Positions 57,589-64,000 of a DNA stretch of 64,000 nucleotides are shown here, one piece after another. Within the stretch, counting starts at the first letter, position 1; each line of letters starts with the position of its first letter. Source of the stretch: Sorangium cellulosum So ce56 (GTDB lineage: Bacteria; Myxococcota_A; Polyangia; Polyangiales; Polyangiaceae); assembly GCF_000067165.1 (NCBI RefSeq), contig NC_010162.1, positions 7,571,001-7,635,000 on the forward strand. The letters are read 5' to 3'. A program made the translations under genes and the position numbers. The notes under the pieces were generated by a model. That model had not been told where the DNA came from, made no database searches, and saw nothing but the letters and a program-made list of their open reading frames with translations.

Positions 57589-58742
57589 GTTGTCCGTCCA
57601 TTCCGAGGCAGCACGGCCGTCACCGTCCAGCCGCGCCGTGGGCCCGGGCCCGCGTGGCACGTACCGCCGAGCAGCGTCGCTCGTTCGATCATGCCGACCA
57701 ACCCGTATCCCGCCGACGTGGAATGGCCGGCGTGGGCCCCCTGGCCGTCGTCGGTGACCCGCAAGCGCACGGACGTCTCGTCGGCCGTGACCTCCACGTC
57801 GATCCGGGTCGCGTGGCGAGCGTGCCGGCGAGCGTTGGTGATCGCCTCCTGCGCGAGGCGAAAGATCGCGGCGGAGACCGACGATGGCAGGTCATCGAAG
57901 CTCCCGGTCAACTTCACCTCGACGGGAGCCCCTGTGGCGGACGCGCCCGCGAGCCGTCCGAGGTCGGCGACCCGCGGGCTCGGCGCGAGCTCGGCCGACT
58001 CGCCGCGACGCAGGAGCCGGACCATCGCGCGCATCTCGCCGAGGGCGCGAGACGCCTCGTCCGCGATCACGCGGAGCGCGTCGACGGGAGCCTCGGGGCG
58101 CGCCGACGCGGCGACCAGGCCAGCCTGCGCGCGGATCGCGATCGCCGATACATGGTGGGCCACGGTGTCGTGCAGGTCGCGGGCGATCCGCTCTCGCTCG
58201 GCCAGCTTGGCTTCATCGAGCTCTCGCAGGCGCACGCCATCCCGGTAGCGCACGGCCGCGCCGAGCGCCATCGTGGAGAGCAGGACGGCGTAGCCCCCGA
58301 TGACATCGCCGGTCCTGGCATGAGAGCGGATCATGTCGAGCGCCGCCGAGGTCACCATGATCGGCAGCCCGATCATCGCTTCACGCCCCGTACCCCACCG
58401 GAACAACGAATAGGGCAGCAGCACCATGTAGACCATCGCGTAGAGCCCCGGCGATGCGCTGCCGGTCGCCATCACGGCGAGCTGTATCGCCATGAGGACG
58501 CCGAACGCGATCACGACCATCTGCAGCGGCCTGGTCCTCCGCCAGAGCAGCGTCGGCAAGAGCCCGATGCAAAGGACCAGCGAAGCGATCCGCCACGGCA
58601 GGTCGCGCCGGATCGCGACCTCGAGGCACCCGAGCGCGGCGAAGGCGGCCACGAGCACCCAGTCCATCCGGACGCGTCGAGGGGGGTGCGGTGCTCGTGG
58701 CTCGGACCACACGGATCGAAGGAACTCGCGCACCTGCCTCAT
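57585..58742 (-). CDS. HisKA_3-type sensor histidine kinase
   Basis: 385 residues. The first ~165 residues hold about six membrane helices (VLVAAFAALGCLEVAI, IASLVLCIGLLPTLLW, MVVIAFGVLMAIQLAV, YAMVYMVLLPYSLF, AMIGLPIMVTSAALDMI, IGGYAVLLSTMALGAA), a sensor without a large loop. The dimerisation helix with phospho-acceptor His191 is ARDLHDTVAHHVSAIAIRAQ; the ATP lid is seen as AIFRLAQEAITNARRHARH and LRVTDDGQGAHAGHSTSAGY. It is co-transcribed with and coupled to the NarL regulator (ATGA). Ligand unknown; the multi-helix sensor suggests a membrane-linked signal such as antibiotic or envelope stress. Confidence 0.95.
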   Translation of the reverse strand: MRQVREFLRSVWSEPRAPHPPRRVRMDWVLVAAFAALGCLEVAIRRDLPWRIASLVLCIGLLPTLLWRRTRPLQMVVIAFGVLMAIQLAVMATGSASPGLYAMVYMVLLPYSLFRWGTGREAMIGLPIMVTSAALDMIRSHARTGDVIGGYAVLLSTMALGAAVRYRDGVRLRELDEAKLAERERIARDLHDTVAHHVSAIAIRAQAGLVAASARPEAPVDALRVIADEASRALGEMRAMVRLLRRGESAELAPSPRVADLGRLAGASATGAPVEVKLTGSFDDLPSSVSAAIFRLAQEAITNARRHARHATRIDVEVTADETSVRLRVTDDGQGAHAGHSTSAGYGLVGMIERATLLGGTCHAGPGPRRGWTVTAVLPRNGRTT

Positions 58743-58785
58743 GACGATGGCTCACATTCTCGGCTCGGCCACGGCTCGACGCGCG

Positions 58786-59691
58786 TTACAAGCAGCGCCC
58801 CTGCCCGCAGACGAGCCTGCATTCACAGCCGGTCTCCTGGAGGCCCCCGGAGATGTTCATGCTGGTGATGCCGGCCGCCGTCAGGTTGGCTTCGATCCTC
58901 TCGAGAGCGCATGCCGGAACCTTGAAGTCGTCGGTGATCTGTACGTCCTCGCCCACGCTGCGCAAGGCATCGAGCCGCAGCGTCGCGAGCTCCGGGTTTC
59001 GATGGATCCAGAGCCGCTCGTCGACGGCCTCGAGCTTGCGAAAATCGGCTTCCAGCAGCTCGAACGCCAGGTAGATCCACAACGTTCCGCGAACTCGCGC
59101 CAGGTTCGGCATGCGGATCGCCTTGATCTGCGCCGTGACCAGCTCCCCGCTCGAGGCGCTGCCCTCGGCTCGGATACCGCCGACCTCGAGCAAGCTGGGC
59201 AAGTCGAGCGTTCCGGCAAAATCGGAGCGGACCGAGATCGTGCCGTTGATCGTGGAGTAAGCGCGCGCCGCGAGGGCGTCCGCGTCCGACGCGATGAGCA
59301 GATCGCCTTGATAGACGCTGCCTTCGAGCGCCTCCGGGCCGCTCTCGCAATCTGCAGCGCCGCCTTCTCCGGAACCCCCGGCGCCCCCGGTGGAAGCCCC
59401 CGACGTCGCGCCAGGGTCCGTGTCTCGGCCCGAGCCGCCCTCCCCCGCCCCGCCGCCACCGCTGCCTCCGCTCAGACCTCCCGACGAGCCGCCGGAGGCC
59501 CCGCTCGTTGGGCCGCCCGAGCCCACCGTGACCGTGTCGCCCGCGCTGGCGCTGTGCCCATCGCCCGAACCGCACGCGACGAACGACGAGACCGCGGTCA
59601 TCAACGTCAGCCGGCCGAGCCACAACCGGACCGACCCCCGGGCTCTCCCGCCTTGGCCGGAAGTTCCGGCGGCTGAATTCATGACGCTCAT
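58786..59691 (-). CDS. Lipoprotein with receptor-L-type repeat domain
   Basis: 301 residues (start at 59691 chosen; ATG at 59682 is close). Signal region LGRLTLMTAVSSFVACGSG with lipobox Cys, then a ~75-residue Gly/Ser linker, then strands in the leucine-rich style of receptor L domains: VYQGDLLIASDADALAARAY, GTISVRSDFAGTLDLPSLLE, KLEAVDERLWIHRNPELATL, LRLDALRSVGEDVQITDDF. The C-terminus has several Cys (ETGCECRLVCGQGRCL). Such surface proteins occur in groups in myxobacteria and probably bind ligands. Role unknown. Confidence 0.78.
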   Translation of the reverse strand: MSVMNSAAGTSGQGGRARGSVRLWLGRLTLMTAVSSFVACGSGDGHSASAGDTVTVGSGGPTSGASGGSSGGLSGGSGGGGAGEGGSGRDTDPGATSGASTGGAGGSGEGGAADCESGPEALEGSVYQGDLLIASDADALAARAYSTINGTISVRSDFAGTLDLPSLLEVGGIRAEGSASSGELVTAQIKAIRMPNLARVRGTLWIYLAFELLEADFRKLEAVDERLWIHRNPELATLRLDALRSVGEDVQITDDFKVPACALERIEANLTAAGITSMNISGGLQETGCECRLVCGQGRCL

Positions 59692-59853
59692 GGGAGAGAA
59701 GGAAATCCAAACGCTTCGAGAACGTCAAGCCCCGGGAGAGAGCCTCCGGGCTGGCTCGTGACCCCAACCAGTCTCGGAGCAGGTACGGGATGAGGAGCAC
59801 GACGAGCGCGGGCAGCGCGCTCCCGTCCCCGTACGTGTCGCCCCGCGATCGCG

Positions 59854-60327
59854 ATGGTCGACGTGCTGGGCAGGCGCGTCGCGGACGTCCCGGCCAACCA
59901 CGACTACGGCGGCGAGGTGACCGCGGAGGACTGCGACCGGCTCCTCGGGCGGATCACCGCGCTCCATGCGCGGGTGCTGGGCGCTGCAGCCGCGACGGTG
60001 AATCACGAGCGCGCCGACGCCCTGCGCCGCTTCGCCGTGCCCCTCGAGAAGACCTTTTACGGGTTCGAGCCCGATTTCTTCCAGCAGAACCTCGTCCGCA
60101 TCGTCGACGACGTGATCAGCCAGTTCAAGGGCTCGCTCGAGCTGTGGCCGACGCTCGTCGAGATCTGCTACCTCCAGAAGAGCCGCGCCGGACTGCCGCA
60201 GTCGCTTCACCATGTTGCTTGCACACCGCGATCGTGGCTCGGGTGGCGTTGCCGGCCGCCTTGCACCATCTTTTCTGATGTCGATGCAACGCACCGCTCG
60301 GCGCGAGTGGTCGCAGGTGAGAGATGA
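59854..60327 (+). CDS. Hypothetical protein, possibly truncated
   Basis: 157 residues. The first ~110 are protein-like and helical (AEDCDRLLGRITALHARVL, NHERADALRRFAVPLEKTFY, FQQNLVRIVDDVISQFKGSL, ELWPTLVEICYLQKSR). After about residue 112 the text becomes Arg/Cys/Pro-rich (HHVACTPRSWLGWRCRPPCT) and does not look like the same domain, so the gene may be cut by a frameshift near 60190. No good ribosome site before the ATG. Family unknown. Confidence 0.5.
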   Translation: MVDVLGRRVADVPANHDYGGEVTAEDCDRLLGRITALHARVLGAAAATVNHERADALRRFAVPLEKTFYGFEPDFFQQNLVRIVDDVISQFKGSLELWPTLVEICYLQKSRAGLPQSLHHVACTPRSWLGWRCRPPCTIFSDVDATHRSARVVAGER

Positions 60328-60463
60328 TCGCGCGGCCACGGCGACGCACAGTACGCGCACAGGAGCGACGGCGTCATCTTTGCGCGTCGGCTATTCCGGC
60401 AAATATGGACCGCTTGGAGCCAGTGCACGAACGCTAAAGGAAGGCGGGGGCACGAGACTCGTC

Positions 60464-61534
60464 ATGGTGGCCAATCTCATGGGTACAATCTCTGTACTAT
60501 GTGCCATGTGGGCCTGCGCGTTTGGCGCCGAGCGCGAAGCAAGTGGTCCTCATTTCGAAGGCCAGAGCCCGTCGCCCGGCGTGGCGGTACCGCGGTCGGA
60601 CGGCAACGGGTGGAAGACCATCTACCCAGCCGACTTCAATAACGACGGCATGGTGGACGTGCTCTGGCAGCGCACTCGCCACAACTTGATGGCCGTGTGG
60701 CTGATGAACGGCAGCCAGCTCCTTGCACCGGGGCCGGTCATCTCCGGACCGATAGGTGATGGGTGGGCGGCGATTTCGGCTGGTGATTTCAACCAGGACC
60801 ACATGGCGGACGTGTTCTGGTACAACAGCCCACAGAACCTGGTTGCCATATGGCTGATGAACGGCAGCCAGCTCCTTGCGCCGGGGCCGGTCATCCCCGG
60901 ACCGATCGGAGACGGGTGGGTGGCTGTAACGAGCGCCGCCGACTTCAACTCTGACGGAATGAATGACGTGGTCTTGAACAATCCCCGCCAGAACCTGATG
61001 ACCGTGTGGCTGATGAACGGCAGCCAGCTCCTTGCGCCGGGGCCGGTCATCCCCGGACCGATCGGAGACGGATGGACCGCCTCTTCCACGGCCGACTTCA
61101 ACGCCGACGGTATGGCGGACGTGCTGTGGAACAATGCCCGACGGAACCTGATGGCGGTATGGCTGATGAACGGCGCGCAGCTGCTCGCGCCGGGGCCGAA
61201 CATCCCCGGACCGAACGGAGACGGGTGGGTCACCATCACGGCGTTCGACTTCAACGTCGACGGTATGGCGGACGTGCTGTGGCATAACGCCGGACAGAAC
61301 CTGATGGCCGTGTGGCTGATGGACGGCAGCCAGCTGCTTGCGCCCGGTCCGAACATCCCCGGACCCATCGGCGCTGGGTGGGTGCCCGCGCAGGGCGCTG
61401 CTGATTTCAACTTCGATGGCACGGCAGACGTGCTGTGGAACAACGCCGCACAGAACCTGATGGCGGTGTGGCTGATGGACGGCAGCCAGCTGCTTGCGCC
61501 CGGTCCGAACATCCCCGGACCGTTCGAGAACTAG
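60464..61534 (+). CDS. Secreted FG-GAP/VCBS-like repeat protein
   Basis: 356 residues from ATG 60464; a later ATG at 60479 is possible and the open frame begins earlier at 60212. A short signal (MGTISVLCAMWACAFGAERE) is followed by six tandem repeats of 51-52 residues built on ADFN(x)DGMADVLWNN, then LMAVWLMNGSQLLAPGPVIP and GPIGDGWV. The DFNxDGxxD core is a calcium-binding FG-GAP/VCBS-type blade, so six repeats could make a propeller. DNA identity between repeats is high, evidence of recent internal duplication. Presumably a surface or secreted binding protein. Confidence 0.85.
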   Translation: MVANLMGTISVLCAMWACAFGAEREASGPHFEGQSPSPGVAVPRSDGNGWKTIYPADFNNDGMVDVLWQRTRHNLMAVWLMNGSQLLAPGPVISGPIGDGWAAISAGDFNQDHMADVFWYNSPQNLVAIWLMNGSQLLAPGPVIPGPIGDGWVAVTSAADFNSDGMNDVVLNNPRQNLMTVWLMNGSQLLAPGPVIPGPIGDGWTASSTADFNADGMADVLWNNARRNLMAVWLMNGAQLLAPGPNIPGPNGDGWVTITAFDFNVDGMADVLWHNAGQNLMAVWLMDGSQLLAPGPNIPGPIGAGWVPAQGAADFNFDGTADVLWNNAAQNLMAVWLMDGSQLLAPGPNIPGPFEN

Positions 61535-61541
61535 CGTTTGA

Positions 61542-62000
61542 GTTGCGACGTACCGCTGGGAGGCTCCTGCCCACCTGCTCACGTTGGCGGAGGGGCGCGG
61601 CCCGCTCCAGGGCCAGGAGATCACCGAGATCGAGATCATCGCCGTTCGACCAGGGGACTACAAGGTCTCCGGGCCAAATTTCGCCTCGAACACCGGCGCC
61701 ATCATCGCGAGCGGGGATACCGTCGAGCGGGAGGAGCCCGCTCCGGAGAACGAGCGCAGCTCGCGGGACGAGATCGAGGGCTGGATGGAGAAATACTTCT
61801 GGATGTCCCCGCGCGGCGTCTGCAACACGGTCAGCAGCTGCAAGCGCATCGAGAACGGCGGCGGGTCGTTCACGTGCAGCGCGGAAATCACGCCGAATGG
61901 GGGGGGCAAGGCCAGAACGGCGCTTATACCCCCCAAGGGCACCGCTACTGCAGCACTGTATCCATATCCCAGTCAATCCACATGTCTTCCCATTCGCTGA
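61542..62000 (+). pseudogene. Remnant of a secreted protein gene
   Basis: One frame opens after a TGA at 61539 and runs to 62000 with protein-like text: VATYRWEAPAHLLTLAEGRG, EITEIEIIAVRPGDYKVSGP, RDEIEGWMEKYFWMSPRGVC and SFTCSAEITPNGG. The only start is a TTG at 61584 with no good ribosome site, and the last ~20 codons overlap the end of the CE15 gene on the other strand. It looks like the C-terminal part of a gene whose beginning was lost. Family not recognised. Confidence 0.45.
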
Positions 62001-63411
62001 CCGGCTGCTGAACACCATTGTCCAGGATGCCCATCACGTCCGTGTTTGCGCTGGTATTGCCCTCGAACGCTCGCTTGAACATCTCGCCTGCAAGGGCGGT
62101 CTGAGAGCCCGAGGCGCCGCAGTGGTTTGCGCTGTACATCTGAAAGCCCATGCGCTCTGGGACGCCGAGCGCCTTCCACACCGGCTTTGCCGCCCATGCG
62201 GAGAGCGCCTCACAGGTCCCGCCCAGGTGGCACCATGAGTTCCTGCCGTTGGCATTCGTGAAGTGCACCAGATGCCGTGGAGCGATGGTCGCCAGGAGCA
62301 TATGCGTATCGAAGGGGAGGTTGTACACCTTCGAGGGGTCGCTTCGGAGCCAGCGGGCCGCGCTGGTCACCCAGGGTCCGCAGATACCGTTGTCCTCGAG
62401 GTTGTCGATGCTCTGAGGCTTGGCATCCGAGCACTGCCAGACAGAACCACCTTCACCGTGCCTGAACCACTCCGCCTGGCGCAGGTTGGCTACACCACCA
62501 CCGCCCGACTCCACGATGACAACCACCGGTGCACGACTGAAGACACCCGCCAGGTAAGCACCCTTTCCACACCCGGAGCACCCCGACACCATCACCTTCG
62601 TGGGATCGTGTCCGCTGCCCGGGTTCTGCTCCAGCACGTCCATCACCCGGTCAATCATCCACCCGTTGGCGATGTTGGTGTTGACCTCGGACAGGCCGAA
62701 AAGATTTCGTATCTTGCCTTCGAAGCCGCTTCCAAACGACAGCGTTTTATGGCCTGACGGGAAGATCCCACCCGACAACTTGAGGGCGATCACGCTGCCG
62801 GATCCGCTGATGCTCGCCGAGAAGGTCTCTGTCTTTCCACCTGCCTTGGCGGTGATTGAGACGGTACCTCCGGATACGGTTCCGGTCACCTCATCCGGCT
62901 CGGGGGGGACCGGACCGTAAAGGTACTTGGCCGCCATCGCCAGGATCTCCTTGCGGCGGCACTCCCACTGCTCCTTGGTCGTGACCTTCGTTCCGTTGAA
63001 GAACGTAAACGGATCCGGGAGTTTCCGGTTGACCTCGGTCAGACCGCTCGGCTCGGGCAACGTGGGCAGGACACACGTGAAGTCGCCGCCGCCAGTCCCG
63101 CTGGTCGCGCTGGCCTCGCCAGTCCCGCTGGTCGCGCCAGCCGGGGAGCCGCCCGTGCCGGCTCCGCTCGTCGCAGCAGCGCCGCCGCCCGTACTGGCGC
63201 CTCCGCTGGTCGTGGAAGCACCGCTGGTCGCGGGGCCTGCGCCCGTGGTGACCCCCCCGCTCCCGCTCGGTGTCCCGCCGCCCGAGCCCGAAGCATCTCC
63301 CCCGGCGCCGCCGGATCCTACTTCTGAAGCGCAGCCAGGGAAGTTCAAGAGGGCGAGGACGGGGATCGCGAGAGCGGTTATTTTGCGAGAGGCACGAGAA
63401 CGGACAGACAT
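61945..63411 (-). CDS. Glucuronoyl esterase (CE15-like) lipoprotein
   Basis: 488 residues from ATG 63411, preceded by TGGAGG at ideal spacing (ATG 63423 is less well placed). Signal with lipobox NFPGC (Cys27) and an ~80-residue Ser/Gly/Thr linker lead to an alpha/beta-hydrolase. The CE15 signature is VMVSGCSGCGKGAYLAGVFS (nucleophile Ser279), Glu301 in VVIVESGGGGV, and His430 in MYSANHCGA. Spacing between Ser and Glu matches fungal enzymes. CE15 enzymes cut ester bonds between lignin and the glucuronic acid of xylan, so with XylA it suggests use of hemicellulose. Extra Cys pairs (SGCSGCG, SWCHLGGTC) are like the bacterial group. Confidence 0.92.
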   Translation of the reverse strand: MSVRSRASRKITALAIPVLALLNFPGCASEVGSGGAGGDASGSGGGTPSGSGGVTTGAGPATSGASTTSGGASTGGGAAATSGAGTGGSPAGATSGTGEASATSGTGGGDFTCVLPTLPEPSGLTEVNRKLPDPFTFFNGTKVTTKEQWECRRKEILAMAAKYLYGPVPPEPDEVTGTVSGGTVSITAKAGGKTETFSASISGSGSVIALKLSGGIFPSGHKTLSFGSGFEGKIRNLFGLSEVNTNIANGWMIDRVMDVLEQNPGSGHDPTKVMVSGCSGCGKGAYLAGVFSRAPVVVIVESGGGGVANLRQAEWFRHGEGGSVWQCSDAKPQSIDNLEDNGICGPWVTSAARWLRSDPSKVYNLPFDTHMLLATIAPRHLVHFTNANGRNSWCHLGGTCEALSAWAAKPVWKALGVPERMGFQMYSANHCGASGSQTALAGEMFKRAFEGNTSANTDVMGILDNGVQQPVSEWEDMWIDWDMDTVLQ

Positions 63412-64000
63412 GAAGGCCTCCATGTTTCGAGTGCAGTGGCGGAATGCGACACGCGGTCCCTGACACGCAGTACGTGACACGCGGGCAAACCGCCGTATCT
63501 ATAGCAGACGACAGGGAAGTTTTTTTGCGTTTTTCGCGTTGGTGACGATGCTTTCGTAACGTGTGCGAATTTGCGCGCTGACTATGCCAATGGCACGTGA
63601 ACGAGAGGTTCCAGGGCGCGGCGCGAGTCGTTCGCCGTTTCGCCGTCAAGCCGAGGACCCGGACGACGCCTCCGGTCCAGCCGGGTCCGGAGGGAAGAGC
63701 CTCGGAGCCGGTGGTCTCGGGGCTGTCGCTCGGACCGCACGCGACGAACAGGGGAGGAGGGCGGTTAGCGGGAGAGGTTGGGAGAAGGCTGGCCGGAACG
63801 ACATCACCAGATGCCCATTCCCAGCGGAGGGCAGTTCGATCACGCTTATCGCTGGGAATCGTACGACCGAAGCGGGCAGCGTTTGGTCGGAATGCAAATA
63901 TTCAACAAGTTTGTAGTCGATGTGATCCGGATCGTCTCCGGGAACACCTCGCGAAAGCGCGCACCTGCGGGTGCTCCGAGGAAGCGACACTCGTTGGCGA
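63412..64000. other. Intergenic end of the window, no firm gene
   Basis: The CE15 leader (63424-63520) is A+T-richer, with TTTTTTTGCG near 63520. Frames on both strands between 63563 and 63990 are open but not protein-like. On the minus strand one frame enters from the right edge and stops at TAA 63846-63848 after ~51 codons (ANECRFLGAPAGARFREV, then FPETIRITS); it might be the end of an unseen gene. Confidence is low for any coding. Confidence 0.3.

Noticed and set aside
63563..63990. Overlapping open frames of about 115 codons on both strands at the right end
   Set aside because: Neither has a good start or protein-like composition, and they exclude each other.
1..64000. CRISPR arrays, tRNA or rRNA genes, intact insertion sequences
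   Set aside because: No regularly spaced direct repeats with unique spacers, no cloverleaf-type sequence and no intact transposase were found when reading both strands.

Overview
The window looks like a chromosomal segment of a high-G+C delta-type predator, most probably a myxobacterium of the Polyangiales/Sorangium type (inference). The reasons are: very G+C-rich codon use; many secreted lipoproteins with long Gly/Ser/Ala linkers behind the lipobox; paralogous DUF1592/1588-type cytochrome-like proteins with a DUF1552 remnant; a GAF/STAS stress-sensor protein; and many single-gene transcription units. No rRNA, tRNA, CRISPR array or intact insertion sequence was seen.

Layout. 1-3.4 kb: two tandem serpin lipoprotein genes (the first cut by the left edge), a solitary MazF/PemK-like toxin and a HEAT-repeat protein. 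3.4-6 kb: a thiaminase-I-like lipoprotein, then a MarR regulator and an AhpD-like protein that share an upstream motif. 6-14.8 kb: small orphan genes, including an SPFH/band-7 protein, a PsbP-like lipid- or membrane-anchored protein, a VOC protein, a GDSL-like protein, an ATP-grasp-like protein and MsrB. 15-20.6 kb: an ATP-grasp gene divergent from a glycerol-1-phosphate dehydrogenase-like gene, then a kinase/MATE exporter pair behind a good sigma-70-type promoter, and a GST. 21-25.6 kb: a DUF4258/YgiT pair, xseA-xseB with a phosphatase, and an old-yellow-enzyme homologue. 25.6-27.2 kb: a PQQ beta-propeller dehydrogenase.

27.4-33.2 kb is the most distinctive block. Three translationally coupled genes encode a protein with a histone-H1-like Lys/Ala tail, a P-loop ATPase, and a fusion of a Cas4-like Fe-S nuclease to a HerA-like translocase. 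They look like one DNA-processing or defence machine and are the best candidate for an undescribed system here.

33.3-42.2 kb: small hypotheticals, an AraC remnant, DUF1428, an AraC regulator, a di-heme peroxidase-like lipoprotein, a DUF1552 remnant, a YkgJ-type cysteine-cluster protein and SelO. 42.4-47.3 kb: two DUF1592-family paralogues and a frameshifted secreted protein. 47.4-53.7 kb: a LysR/DoxX divergent pair, a GAF-periplasmic-binding-GAF-STAS fusion and a repeat-linker lipoprotein. 54.8-64 kb: xylose isomerase with a clear terminator, a DUF2306 membrane protein, a NarL-type two-component pair, an L-domain lipoprotein, an FG-GAP-like repeat protein and a CE15 glucuronoyl esterase. XylA and the CE15 enzyme suggest use of plant cell-wall material.
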